A DNA stretch of 64,000 bases from Theropithecus gelada (lineage: Eukaryota; Chordata; Mammalia; Primates; Cercopithecidae), in the NCBI RefSeq assembly GCF_003255815.1, contig NC_037670.1, positions 58,600,724 to 58,664,723 on the forward strand, read 5' to 3'. The notes beneath the pieces were generated by a model. The model was not told the DNA's origin. It worked only from the letters and a program-made list of their open reading frames with translations, and made no database searches. The translations under genes were made by a program, and so were the position numbers. Shown here piece after piece: positions 34,261 through 47,348 of the stretch (position 1 is its first letter; every line of letters starts with the position of its first letter).

Positions 34261-37200
34261 ATGATTACAGGATCGAATTCGCACATAACAATACTAACCT
34301 TAAATGTAAGTGAGCTAAATGCCCCAATTAAAAGGCATGCAATGGCAAGCTGGATAAAGAGCCAAAACCCATAGGTAGGCTGTCTTCAAAAGGCCCATCT
34401 CACATGCAAAGACACATATAGGCTCAAAATAAAGGGTTGGAGGCAAATTTACCAAGCAAATGGAAAACACAACAAAGCAGGGGTTGCAATTCTAGTTTCT
34501 GACACAACAGACTTTAACCCGACAACGATCAAAAATGACAGAGAAGGGCATTATATAATGGTAAAGGGTTCAATTTAACAAGAAGAGCTAACTGTCTTAA
34601 ATATGTATGTACCCAATACAGGAGCACCCAGATTCGTAAAGCAACTTCTTAGAGACCTACAAAGAGACTTAGACTCCCACACAATAATAGAGGGAGATTT
34701 TAACACCCCACTGACAATATTAGACAAATTATCAAGACAGAAAATTAACAAAGATATACAGGACCTGAACTCAGCTCTGAATCAAGTGCACTTGGTAGAT
34801 ATCTACAGAACTCTCCACACAAATTCGATAGGATATATACTTTTCTCATCACTACATGGCACTTACTCTAAAATTGATCACATAATCAGAAGTAAAACAC
34901 TCCTCAGTAAATGCAAAAGAACTAAAATAATCACAGTCTCTCAGACCAGAGAGCAATCAAATTAGAAATCAAGAGTAAGAAATCACTCAAAACCACACAG
35001 CTACATGAAAATTGAACAACTTGCTCCTGAATGACTCTTGGATAAATAATGAAATTAAGGCAGAAATCAAGAACTTATTTGAAACTAATGAGAACAAAGA
35101 GACAATGTACCAGAATCTCTGAGATGCAGCTAAAGCAGTGTTAAGCGGGAAATTTATAACACTGAATGCCCACCTCAAAATGCTAGAAAAATCTCAAGTT
35201 AACAACCTAACATCTCAACTAAAAGAACTAGATAACTAAGAGAAAACAAACCCCCAATCTAGCAGAAGACAAGAAATAATCAAGATCAGAGCTGAACTGA
35301 AGGAGATAGAGACATGAAAAATACTTCAAAAAACTCAACAAATTCAGGAGCTGGTCTTTTGAAAAAGTTAATAAAATAGACTGCTAGCTAGACTAATAAA
35401 GAAGAAAAGATAGAAGAATAAAATAAATACAATCAGAAGTGATAAGGGGGATATCATCACTGACCCCAAAGTAATAAAAACAACCATCAGAGAATACTAT
35501 AAACACCTATATGTACATAAACTAGAAAATCTAGAAGAAATGGATTAATTTCTGGACACATACACCTTCACAAGACTGAGCCAGGAAGAAATTGAATCCC
35601 TGAATACACCAATAACGAGTTCTGAAATTAAGGCAGTAATAAATATCTACCAACCAAAAAAAAAAAAAAAAAAGCCCGGGACTAGATGGATTCACAGATG
35701 AATTCTATTAGAGGTACAAAGAAAGGTTGGTACCATTTCTACTGAAACTATTCCAAAAAATTGGAAAGGAGGGACTCCTCCCTAAGTCATTCTATGAGGG
35801 CAGCATCATCCTGATACCAAAACCTAGTGGAGATACAATAAAAGAAAATTTTAGTCCATTATCCTCGATGAACACTGATGCCAAAATCCTCAATAAGATA
35901 CTGGCGAACCGAATCTAGCAGCACATCAAAAAGCTTATCCACCTTGATCAAGTTGGCTTCACCCCTGGGATGCAAGGTTGTTGGTTCAACATACACAAAT
36001 CAATAAATGTGATTCATCACATAAATAGAACTAAAGACAAAACCACGTGATTATCTTACCAGGTGCAGAAAAGGCCTTCAATAAAATTTAAAATCTCTTT
36101 ATGTTAAAAACTTTCAATAAACTAGGTATTGAAGGAACATGCCTCAAAATAAGAGCCATATATGATAAACCCATAGCCAATATCATACTGAGTGGGCAAA
36201 AGCTGGAAGTATTCCCCTTGAAAACCAGCCCAGGACAAGGATGCTCTCTCTCACCACTCCTGTTCAACTTCGTATTGCAAGTTCTGGCCAGAGCAATCAG
36301 GCAAGAGAAAGAAATAAAAGGTATTCAAATAGGAGGAGAGGAAGTCAAACTGTCACTGTTTGCAGATGACATGATTTTATATCTAAAAAACGCAATCATT
36401 TCAGCACAAAAGCTTCTTAAGCTGATAAGCAACTTTAGCAAAATCTCGGGATATGAAATTAATGTGCAAAAATCCCTAGCGCTTCTATGCACCATCGACA
36501 GGCAAGCAGAGAGCCAAACCATGAATGAACTCTTATTAACAATTGCTACAAAAGAAATAAAATACCTAGGAATACAGCTAATGAGGGAAGTGAAGAACCT
36601 CTTCATAGAGAATTATAAGCCACTGCTCAAAGAAATAACAGATGACACAAACAAATGGAAAAACATTCCATGGTCATGGATAGGAAAAATCAATATCATG
36701 AAAATGGTCGTACTGCCCAAAGTAATTTATAAATTCAACACTATTCCTATTAAACCACCATTTACATTCTTCACAGAATTAGAGAAAAACTATTTAAAAA
36801 TTCACCTGGAACCAAAAAAGAGCCCAAATAGCCAAGGCAATTCTAAACAAAAAGAACAAACCTGGAAGCATCACACTACCTGGCTTCAATTTGTACTGTG
36901 AGGCTACAGTAAACAAAACAGCATGGTATTGGTACAACAACAAACATATAGACCAGTAGAACAGAATAGAGAATTCAGAAATAAGACCACACACTTAAAA
37001 CCATCTGATCTTCAATGAACTTGACAAAAATGAGCAATGGAGAAAGGACTCCCTATTTAGTAAATGGTGCTGGGAGTACTGGCTAGCCATACGTAGAAAA
37101 TGGAAGCTGGAACCCTTCCTTACACAATATACAAAAATTAACTCCAGATGGATTAAAGACTTAAATATAAAACCCCAAACTCTAAAAACCCTATAAGAAA

Positions 37201-38085
37201 ATCTTGGCAATACCATTCAGGACATAGGCATGGGCAAAGATTTCATGATGAAAGCATCAAAAGCAATTGTAAGAAAAGCAAAAATTGACAAATGGGATCT
37301 AATTAAACTAAAGAACCTCACAGCAAAAGAAATTATCATCAGAGTGAATTGACAACCTACAGAATGAGATAAAAATTTTTGCAATCTATCCATCTGACAA
37401 GGGTCTAATATCCAGTCTACACAGAACTTAAACAAATTAAACAAATTAACTTAACCCTATTAAAAAGTGGGCAAAGGACATGAAGAGACTACTTCTCAGA
37501 AGAAGACATTTATGCAGCCAACAAATGTGAAAAAATATTCAACATTACTGGTCATTAGAAAAATGTAAATCAAAACCACAATGATATACCATCTTATATC
37601 AGTCAGAATGCCAATTATTAAAAAGTCAAAAAACAACAGATGCTGGCAAGGTTGTGGAGAAAGAGGAGTGCTTTCACACTGTTGGGCATGTAAATTAGTT
37701 CAAACATTCTGGAAGACAGTCTAATGATTCCTCAAAGACCTAGAGGCAGAAATAGCATTTGATCCAGCAATCCCATTACTGGGTATATAACCAAAGAAAG
37801 ATAAATCATTTTATTGTAAAGATACATCATGTGTATGTTCATTGCAGCACTATTCACAAGAACAAAAACACATAATCAACCTAAATGTCCATTAATGATA
37901 GACTGTATAAAGAAAATGTGGTACTTATACACCATGGAATACTATGCAGCCATAAAAACGAACAAGATCATGTTCTTTGCAGGGACATGGATGGAGTTGG
38001 AAGCCATTATTCTCAGCAAACTAATGCAGAAACAAAAAACTGAACGCTGCATGTGGTGGAAGTTGCATGATGAGAACACATGGAC
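34261..38085 (+). pseudogene. L1 ORF2 remnant (endonuclease and reverse transcriptase)
   Basis: Endonuclease part: the open piece at 34603-34965 keeps MYVPNTGAPRF, the catalytic GDFN (residues 31-34 of that piece) and SKIDH, but the downstream SDH catalytic block is lost. RT part: 35727-35918 keeps LLKLFQKIGKEG. A 266-codon open piece (36101-36901) runs from before the PGQGCSLSPLLFN motif to past the catalytic FADD (codons at 36359-36370) and WSWIGKINIMKM. Stops separate the pieces. An A-run at 35659-35674 breaks the RT frame. Dead, but the largest coding-like island in the window. Confidence 0.93.
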
Positions 38086-38297
38086 ATATGGGGGGAACCA
38101 CACACACTGGAGCCTTTTAGGGGTGGGGGAAGAGAGAGCATCAGGAAGAACAGCTAATGAATGCTGAGCTTAATACATAGGTGATGGCATGATCTGTGCA
38201 GCAAACCACCATAGCACATGTTTACCTATATAACAAGTCTGCACATCCTGCACTTGTACCCCTGAACTTAAAAGAAAAGTTTAAGGAAAAAAAATAC

Positions 38298-40226
38298 AAT
38301 TGATGATTAGGGATATTTTTATTGCTCAAAATGTTATTTTATTTAGCATTTTATTGAACTGATTGATTTAAGAATTTCAATTTTTTTCACATAATTTTTG
38401 ACTGTAAATTTGTCCTCATAATTACAAAAAATATGAGCATAATATCACATTTAGGAGCTGTGCAATTTGATGGACTATTATGTCTACTTTTATATTTCTG
38501 CTATTATTTTAATGATAAGTCTCTTAGTTTAAATATTGGAATTGTATGCATTTGTATTTGTTAAAATATAAAAACTGATTTTTTTCTTGGTTTTGCATTT
38601 TACTTATTAGTTATAAAACTATTAAGTACTGTATTTGAATTCTTTAACATAGATTTTTAAATTTGACAAAATATAACACAAATGAATATTAAAATGTTAC
38701 AAAATATAATACTAAAATAACATTTTATTTTAATATAAATATCTCATATAATCATAGCATGTGGGATGTTATGCTTATAGATTTAAATATAAATGCACAT
38801 TAAATGGAGTTATTTTTTCACAAGCCCTACTCTATTCTAGATTGACCAGAATAAACTCCCTGAATTCCACAATTTGGTTTAGAATCATTTTATGAAATTT
38901 CTTTTTATAAAGTTTCCAGAAGTATTCTTTAATTTGGATAAAAGTTAGCTGTAACTGAAATGTAGATAATTGGAGAAAATAGAGACCTGACAAAGAGTTA
39001 AGAATTCTATTAGTGCTTCTGACACATTATAAATAATCAACCAAAGAAAATGCTAAAAAAAATACCAACCTTAGTAGTGTATTGATTTTTCCAATGCACT
39101 TCAGCCTCTCTATAAGTAGTTTTCTTAAACATACAAATTAAGTGTATTAGAAAAAAAAGCAATCCTTGGTTTATTAAAAAGGATTAGAAAGAGTTGTATA
39201 ATCATTTTTTTCCTAATCTTTAATAGATACCAGAAAAATGTATTTGTGATGACCAAGACAACTCAAATACTTCTTTACAGTTCATTAACTTCAATATTTA
39301 ATTTCCAGAAATTAACCAATAAATCAACTTTATATCAATAGTTGCTTAATTTTTAAAGCTCTTTTTAAGTCAATACACTTATTTGGATGTCTTCAGACTG
39401 TTGCTTTAATTAAATTAATTCAATTAAATTAACTAGATTTTTAGAAGAAAGAAATTCTTACATAAAACATGAAGTGGCCAAATAGTCAAATTTTACATTT
39501 TTCAGTAAGTATTAAATTAAAAGAAGAAACTACTCTAATAATTCTCAATATTAATTCTCAACATTTTAAAGGGTTATGTTACATTGTGGTAATTAGCAAT
39601 TCAAATAATTCACTATTTGTCTTTATCAAGAGTTGAAAATCACCAGACAAAACAGACTGTACACATTATATCTTTTTCAATTCACACAAGCTACAGAAAA
39701 CATTAATGTTGATTACAGATGTAAATGTCTCTTAATTTTATATTGCTCATATTGAAACTAAGAATTATTATATGTTTATTTATTAGTTATATCTTTTCTT
39801 AAAGGCTAGAGGACTTTTGAAGAAGTGTTCTTGTATATCTAGTTCTCTATAATCTAAAAGGATTTAAAAAATCGGTATGTTCAATAGAAATGAGATAAAA
39901 CCAGACATCTTTGGTTTACATGCCTGCTTAGCAATCAAACCGTGAGCCTGGTTAGAGACTTGACCTCTCCACTTCTCAGTGTTCTCATCTTTAGAGTTAA
40001 AAAGAATATTCTTCTGGTTTGATTGTTGTGTTAAATTAGACAAAGTATATGAAGTCTTTGAACAATGCAAAAGAAATAGTGTATGTTGAACAGGTGCTTA
40101 CTACCTTTGCAATTGCAGTAGATAATTTTCCAGGTCATTCTAGCCAATAGTGCAGTCATGACTCTAGATAACAAAAAACCTGTATTGTCCAGTGACCAGG
40201 CTCACAAAAACATTTATAGGAAAGGT
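38298..40226. other. Repeat-poor AT-rich stretch
   Basis: About 1.9 kb with no transposon or gene recognised. A short AATTAAATTAATT run lies at 39409-39432. Confidence 0.5.
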
Positions 40227-40227
40227 T

Positions 40228-40539
40228 GGGTCAGGCGCAGTAGCTCACACCTGTAATCCCAGCACTTTGGAAGGCCAAAGTGGATGGATATCTTGAGGTC
40301 ATGAGTTCGAGGCCAGCCTGGCCAACATGGTGAAACCCCATCTCCACTAAAAATACAAAAATTAGTCAAGTGTGGTGGTGAGAGCCTGTAATCCCAGCGA
40401 CTCTGGAGGCTGTGGCAGGAGAATCACTTGAACCCGGGAGGGCAGAGGTTGCAGTGAGCCGAGATCGTGCCACTGCATTCCAGCCTGGGCACAGAGTGAG
40501 TGAGATTCCGTCTAAAAAATTAAAAAATAAAAAAAAAAT
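40228..40539 (+). mobile_element. Alu SINE (S/J type)
   Basis: Full dimeric Alu from 'tcaggcgcagtagctcacac' through both arms to 'gagattccgtctaaaa' and a short A-rich tail. Diverged, so older than AluY. Confidence 0.96.
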
Positions 40540-42728
40540 GTTGTCAGCCTAAGCCCTTGTCTCCTCAAGGTCAAGGTAATTTTTATTGCATTTCATTAAG
40601 AGCCATTTTTTTTTGTACATTTGCTACTTGATTTCTTTGTCTTGTGACCACCAGCTCCATCATTTCTCTCTGTAGAGCCACAGCCTATTACCTATTTAGA
40701 AGTGTTACAGCCTTGAACGGAGATGGAGTTGTGATCTCTACCACATAATCTATGTTCAGAGATGGGCCATGGTTGACATTTTCTCCTTTAATTTCTCCTC
40801 ATATTGCCAAAACCCTTACCAGATGTCTCCTATCTGGTCCAGGAATCAGGCAGAATAAGATCCTGGTGTTCTTGTGTATCCATTCTGTCTAAAGCTTCAC
40901 CCCAGATAAGAAAGTCAGTTCATTTTGTGCCTCCTCTGACTTCAATGTACCCTAATTTTCCCCTATTTTCTAATTTCTCCTATCAGACCTCAGCATTTCA
41001 TAGGTTATTGTCTCATAATTTGATAAACCGTATGACCTAAAGTTTAATAGGTTTTGTTAACCTAAGTCAAGACTTACATTTGAAATTTCTATTTCTTTAT
41101 ATTTCACAGTGACCTAGATATTAGAGCCATCAATTGCTAAGGTAAATATATTTTGAATGGCCTATTCTTGGCTAGCTTCACTTGGTCCAAGTGGAATGAA
41201 TGTCAGTCAAGGAGAATCAAATTTCATGTACAACACCTGAACTTTAACACACTACACAACCATTTTTGGTCCATGGCATAGCAATTTGAATCAGGGAGTC
41301 ACAAATGAATGACAGGGATGTTATGGGGTTCTCGTCATGTGTTCTTGTCAAATAAGATAATTTTTATTCTAATTTTATTTATTCATGATGTTATACAAAG
41401 CATAAATGTAATTTTGACTAGCAATATATCTCCACTGCTATGTGGAGTAAATAATCTCTGTCTTTATCAAGAAAAAAATACATCATCATAAGTTAGTATA
41501 GTATTCTATCCAGGTGGAATGTTGTCTAGGCATTAAATGACAATTGCAGAGTGACAAAGGCAATTTTCTGGAAAATGTGCTTATACAATGATACATATTG
41601 AGATAAACATAAAAAAATACAGTATATTAACTGAATATTTTTAAAATGTGAATTCAACCACATTTGGAATAATTGTTGGATTTTTTGTTTTATTATAAAT
41701 TATTGGCACTATTTGGATATAGATTTTGTTTACATTGCAACACAGTATTATGTCACTGATAATTTTAAACATTTTTAGTGATTAGTGCATAGCTCTAGAA
41801 TATATTTAGTTCCAGCATACCCAAATTGTAGCTATTAGCAGTTAACAATTAATAAGAGGGGACACCACGAATGAGGTGTGCAGAACCCTCTCCATTTTCA
41901 TTCATGAAAGCAATACTAAATTGTTTCAAAGTGTATTATGTAGTAAACTGAATAATAAATGATATTCATCAGGACATTCTTGCTTCAAAAACATTTGTTC
42001 CTTATTTCAAACAACCCACTCTTGCATTCTATGTTGATCAAACACCTTAAGCAATTCCCCTTTTACACTTTATTTTACTGCATTTTGTATGCACTTCTAA
42101 AATTCAATTTAACATTAATGTCATTTTGTGTACTGTGTTATTTATATTAGATGTATGCATTGACCTTGCTCACTAGATATTTGATAAAGTTCTACTTTAC
42201 TGTGCAACTCAAATATAAGGTTGATGAAATTCTTTCCCCATTAACAGTTCTTCAAACATGAGAGGAAACTTTAGAATATGCAAACCCACCATAAAACATT
42301 TCCCTTTAAACAGAGTTGTGATAAAACAGAGCAACCAGAAGGTATCCTGAGCTTTGCACAAGCATGAACTGTCAGCGTATTTAGTATCTCAAGAGAAAAA
42401 CTGCTCATCTAGAAGTAACATAATAGTCAAAACATTCAAGAAAATGGTTCATAAATGATGCATTCTAAGAGGTGACAGAGAAAAGCCTGAATAGAGAGCA
42501 TGCGAATAATGTGTGAATATAGCAAGGTGATATAAATAGTTCAATCACAAGGGAATAGCAAGCAGAAACTGACTGTCAAACAGGATTACTTTTCGTAAGT
42601 CTCAAGGATGCTAAAATAAATATTGAAAGATAGAGGGTAGAAAGTAATGAGAGAAAAGAAAAATGCTGCAAATAAAAATCAGACCAAAGTTTCAAAAAAC
42701 CTATTTAAAAATACCTAATGCCATAATA
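40540..42728. other. Repeat-poor unassigned stretch
   Basis: About 2.2 kb with no recognised transposon, gene or RNA. Short frames (40804-41040, 41309-41491, 41959-42150) have no support. Confidence 0.5.
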
Positions 42729-42823
42729 GGAAGAGACAGGAGGGAGAGAGAGGGAGGGGGAGAGAGAGAGAAAGAGAGAGACACAGAGAGAGACAGAGAG
42801 AGAACAGAGAGTGTGTGAGAGAG
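42729..42823. repeat. GA-rich simple repeat
   Basis: Imperfect (GA)n with GGGAGG, ACAC and GTGTGTG interruptions. Confidence 0.96.
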
Positions 42824-42858
42824 GAATGGAATCATTTTGTCATAGCATTATTTTGAAC

Positions 42859-43146
42859 TTTTTTTTTTTGTTTTGAGGTAGGGTCTTATTCTGTCACCCA
42901 AGCTGAAGTGCAATGTTGTGATCATGGCTCACTGCAGCATCAAAATCCTGGGCTCAAATAATCCTCCCACCTCAGCCTCCCAAGTAGCTGGGACTACAGG
43001 CATGTGCCACCACACCTGGCTAATTTTTGTAGAGACAGGATCTTGCCATGTTGCCCAGGCTGGTCTCAAACTCCTAGACTCAAGTGATCCTCCTGCCTTA
43101 GCCTCTAAAGTACTGGGATTACAGGCATGAGTCATCATGACTGGCC
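42859..43146 (-). mobile_element. AluJ-type SINE
   Basis: Inverted Alu with a T-rich tail at 42859-42869 and head at 43146. Old-type changes such as 'gtagagacaggatcttgcca' in the place of the left-arm linker point to AluJ. Confidence 0.95.
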
Positions 43147-43195
43147 TATTTAAAACATTTTGTGTATACGTTCTCTCATAAGCTGTTCCATAATA

Positions 43196-43703
43196 CTGCA
43201 GTAGGCAGAATCATGACCCGGAGAAACATCCAAATCCTAATTCCTGAGATGTCTGAACATGTTAGATGACATGGCACAAGGGAATTTGCAGATATTTTTA
43301 AGTTAAAGGTCTTGCAATAGGGAGATTGTGCTGGATTATTTGGGTGGTCTCAATGTAATCGCAGGGGTGAGAGTGAAAGAGGGAGGCAGGAGAGTGGGTG
43401 TCAGAGTGATTCAGCACGGGAAAGTATTGGCCAAGCCATTGCTTATATTGAGACGGAGGAAGGAGCCAAGAGCCAAGGGATGTGGGCCGACGGATGCAGG
43501 CAGCCTCTAGAACTAGAAAGGTAGGGAATGTGTTCTCCCTGGAACCTTCAGAAAGAAGGAAGCCCTGCTGACACCTTGGATTTTAGCTGATTAAAACTCA
43601 TTTCAGACTCGTGACCTTCAGAACTGTAATACAGTATATTTGTGTTGCTTTAAGTCACTAAGCTTATGGCAATTTGTTACAGCAGCCAGAGGAATCTAAT
43701 AAT
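43196..43703 (+). mobile_element. MLT1-like LTR (solo)
   Basis: Same family and strand as 13834-14281. Blocks: GCAGTAGGCAGAATCATGAC, 'gggaatttgcagatattttt', 'ggattatttgggtggtctca', 'cctctagaactagaaagg', 'ccttcagaactgtaatacag', 'ctttaagtcactaagctta', 'ttgttacagcagccagagg'. More complete in the middle than the other copy. Confidence 0.88.
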
Positions 43704-43894
43704 AAAAAAAAAACTATTAAGACAGCATTGAATCCTCATTAGAAATAAGAAAACGGACTTCTAAACATGTTATGCTATTAAATATTTAACCAATATTTCA
43801 ACGTGTAGCCAGGACTGAAATGCAGACCTTTCCTACTCTAAAGCCTAACCTCGTGGCATTATCTCTCACTGCCACGTCACTGTAGATGTAAAAT

Positions 43895-44137
43895 ATTTAA
43901 TATATATAATATATTATAATATAATATATTATATTATTATAATTATATATGTTTATTATATATAATATATCGTATATTATATATAATATATAATTATTAT
44001 ATATAATATACTGTTTTAATATTATATAATATATATTATATGTTACATATTATATTATAATATCATAATATATTAGTCTTAATTTTGTATATTATATCTT
44101 AATATTATATGTTCTTAATATTATTATAATAATATTA
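43895..44137. repeat. AT-only low-complexity tract
   Basis: About 240 bases of nearly pure A/T, mainly TATAATATATTATA words in both orientations, with only scattered C or G. Strong potential for self-pairing. Confidence 0.95.
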
Positions 44138-45385
44138 AGAATTTTTTTTAAAACTAGGTGTCTTGATATAACTGATAACAGTAGAACAACTTTCTTGCCA
44201 AATATGAGTATGCACATGTTTGCATGCATTCCCATGCAATTAAAATGATAGGTTCCAGTCTCTCAGTGAGCTTGTGCCCCTGTGCTATGACTTTTAAAAG
44301 CGCTTCTCTGGTTTTACTGTCTCTAGGTGAGACAATAAAGCCTGGTGCCTGATGTCAGGTATTTTTCTTCATCCACATCAAGGAATAGAAGTGGTTTAAT
44401 TTGAATACCTCCATTTTCCTGGATCAGTGAGGCGCCGGTAAATTAGTTACTTTTGAAGGCAGTACTTTGTTGACGGAACTGAGAGCTCAGGCATATTTTT
44501 AAATGGCAAGCTTTTTGCTCTCCTGATGAAATCACAGGGGATTTTTCTGTAGTTTTTTTACAAAACCTGGTGGGGCTGCTGGAGGTAAACCTCTCAAAAA
44601 TTTGAGGCCCCATAAAACTCATCCCCGCCTGGAGTTTGAACTGTCAGAGTTGTCCACGTTGAGCCATCAGTAATTCTTTAATAATAGTTTATGTCTTTTC
44701 AACACTACAGCCATAGTAGTGGACTGCTGCCTCTGAACTTCTGTTCTTCACAAGCTATGATTCTCAGCCTCTGCTTGTCTCTCCAGTTTTCAGGTCAGTG
44801 GTTTGCCCTGTGACTTTCATTCTTTGCTGTATCTAAAGAAAGTTGTTGATTTTCAGTTTGTTCAGTTTCTTCCTCGCTGAGAGGATGAGGGTGATGACTT
44901 CTAAGCATTTTTTAATGTTGGATCAGAAAATGGGATTCTGCTGTGTCTTTTTGCATGACTGCATTTGATCATCTCATTGCTTTCTCATGGTCTTCTTGTT
45001 CATTTCTTGCTCATTCTTAGAATCACACGTTTTCCCGAAGTTGTGTTTTAGTGGAATTGCTTATTTGAAGATCACGCTTGGAATATTAGGGATATTTATT
45101 GCTACTGGGTTGTCTTTGCTTCTCAACCTTTTGGGAAATAGAGCTGGATAATTGTATGATTTTGGAAAGAAATAAATTTTGAATTTGTATCAGTATTTTG
45201 AATTTGTTCCTAATGACATGAAAACATTTCTTATTTACTTTATTTCCACAATACACATTTACTAGTTTCAAAATGTCAAATGAAATGTTACCACTAGTAA
45301 CAATATTATTGAATGCCAGTTAGGATCTCTTTCAGTTCTTTTTGTCTTGATTTCAGTAGTAATTTTTGAAGTCACTTTTGGTGGG
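44138..45385. other. Unassigned sequence
   Basis: About 1.25 kb without a recognised repeat or gene. Its right edge is the insertion site of the provirus. Confidence 0.5.
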
Positions 45386-45389
45386 GTAT

Positions 45390-46041
45390 TGTGGCAGGCC
45401 AGGTCTCACTAACGCAGGCCTCCATAACAACGATTTCAGTGCTGACCGAGTGGTTAAGCTAAACGTTAAAAGCCAGTGCCCCCATACGAAGGCTGAGCTG
45501 TAACAAAAGCCCACCAAGAGTTTTGCCTAGGCCTTTCCTGGGCCTTAAATCATGACAAAATAATGAAGGAATTATTTACAGGACCCATTTAGGATTAAAC
45601 AAGTTTTACTGTGGGTCTGAAGAAACTCCCCAGGCCTCCACAAACAAGTTTACCGGGAGTCTGAAGGAACTACCCAAACCTTTGTGATTTAGCAGGAGAC
45701 AAGATAAGGGCGATCACCCCAGCACCGGGACCTGTTTAAGTAAATTTACTGAGGCTCCAGCGGGAGTTCTTTAGGACTCAGACCTGAAGATCTTAGTTAT
45801 AGGTTAAAAAAGTTAATCACTTATGTCTCTAGATGAAAGCACACTTACATGTAGACATATAGCTTAGAGGGTATGTAAGCTCTGGAAAACTTTGTAATTT
45901 TGAGTTGGTCTGGTGATAATTTCCAGGCCTTCTCCCTGTAACTGGTTGCAGAAATGAAAATCTCTTCCTCCCCAGTCCATCAGCATCTTATTATTGGGCC
46001 ATGAGACATGGCATCCCAATCCCCAGTTTGGTCTGGGAACA
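45390..46041 (+). repeat. 5' LTR of the provirus
   Basis: Matches 51633-52281 throughout. Its TATA-like site reads TATGTAA (45872-45878) and its poly(A) site AATGAA (45953-45958), both altered relative to the 3' LTR. Confidence 0.96.
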
Positions 46042-46046
46042 AAATT

Positions 46047-46064
46047 TGGCGTAGCAGTCAGAAG
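46047..46064 (+). other. Probable primer-binding site
   Basis: TGGCGTAGCAGTCAGAAG begins with the TGG expected opposite a tRNA CCA end, five bases after the LTR. I cannot assign the tRNA. Confidence 0.5.
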
Positions 46065-47060
46065 AGACTGGGACAGTGCTGTCTGTGTTCAGTGGCCAGT
46101 GGCTTGTAACGAGACAGTCTTCAGGAGGATCCCAGCAGCTGCCAGTGAGATTTTCCCCAGGGACTCTCCCAAGGAGTGTTCTGTGCACAAAATTGCACAT
46201 CCCTTTCACTGCTGGGGAAGAACAGAGATCAGGAGCAGACTCGCTCAAAGGATGAGGTAATAGAGCATATGCTGGGAGCCTATTGTTTTCCTATCTAGGC
46301 TAAGCCATTTGTCCAGTACCACCAAGGGAAGCAATAGGGTTCGCTCATACACCTGCTTTGCATGTTGGTTGAAATCAGGTTTTGAGCTGGTTTTGAGTCT
46401 GTTTTGCTTGAGTGCACTCCCCATTGTGTTGTCCAAAATTTGTCTCCACTTGTTTGTGTATCTGTCTTATTTCTTTTGATACCATGTAAACTTGGAAATG
46501 GGAGGTATTGGGTTCATCCCTGTTAAGAGGCCTCTGGGAAGGAAAATTTTTTTTTTAATAGATCAGTGATTAAAAGTCAGCTTCATTAAAAGCTAACATC
46601 CAAGATGTGTATATTTATGTGTGCAGGTTTGTATTTAAAAGACCTTCACGTTTTTGTTTGTGTTTTGTTTATTTCTCTCCTAGGACCTTGTCTTTTTTGA
46701 GGAAAAGTTTTTTTTTTTTTTTTCCTCTTCTCAGTTGACTGGATTCTGTTTTCTTCATTAATAGCTATTACAACAGAAGCTCCTCTGGGGTTTTTTTTTT
46801 TTTAAAAAAGGTGTAATTTAGACACTTAGAAATGTCTTTGTTTGGAAAAAAAATTTTTTTAAGTGTGTTGTAAAAGCATCACATGGTCCAGCCTCATAAT
46901 AATTCTCCCTTTTTGAAAACCCAGGATTCAGTGTGGGCTTTGCCCAGTGCTTAAAGATCCAGTTAAAGGGTAGGTAGTCAACATCAAAATAAAGTTAATC
47001 TCCTTACACAGTCCTATGATAAATTTCTGTAATTTTATGTTTGATTTGGCATCCATCTTT

Positions 47061-47348
47061 TTTTTTTTTTTTTTTTTTTGAGACGGAGTCTCGCTCTTTC
47101 ACCCAGGCTGGAGAGCAGTGGCCGGATCTCAGCTCACTGCAAGCTCCGCCTCCCGGGTTCATGCCATTCTCCTGCCTCAACCTCCCGAGTAGCTGGGACT
47201 ACAGGCGCCTGCCACCTCGCCCGGCTAGGTTTTTGTAGTTTTAGTAGAGACGGGGTTTCACTGTGTTAGCCAGGATGGTCTCTCGTGATCCGCCCATCTC
47301 GGCCTCCCAAAGTGCTGGGATTACAGGCTTGAGCCACTGCGCCCGGCC
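47061..47348 (-). mobile_element. AluY (Old World monkey AluYR-like) with perfect target duplication
   Basis: Inverted Alu with T-run at 47058-47079. Flanked by TGGCATCCATCTTT at 47047-47060 and 47349-47362, identical. Carries the inverted CTCAAGCC head ('aggcttgagccactg') and inverted GATCCGGCC ('ggccggatctcag'). A short internal deletion removes part of the left arm near 47282 ('ggtctctcgtgatccg'). Confidence 0.97.

Larger units (their letters stand above)
33130..38297 (+). mobile_element. Primate-age L1 (older L1PA or L1PB), lacking 5' UTR
   Basis: Begins at or near the start of ORF1, then the ORF1-ORF2 junction at about 34250, ORF2 to about 38085, and a ~200-bp 3' UTR with the primate-type 'gtttacctatataacaagtc' and 'tgcacatcctgcacttgtac' blocks and an A-tail at 38281-38297. 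About 5.2 kb. Much less decayed than the other L1s in the window. Confidence 0.93.

Noticed and set aside
13834..43703. The two same-family LTRs as a proviral pair
   Set aside because: They are 29 kb apart, differ strongly and have unrelated DNA between them; two solo LTRs.
45991..46260. Overlapping 85- and 88-codon frames on opposite strands at the provirus start
   Set aside because: They cross the LTR/leader boundary, match no retroviral protein I know and are of chance length.
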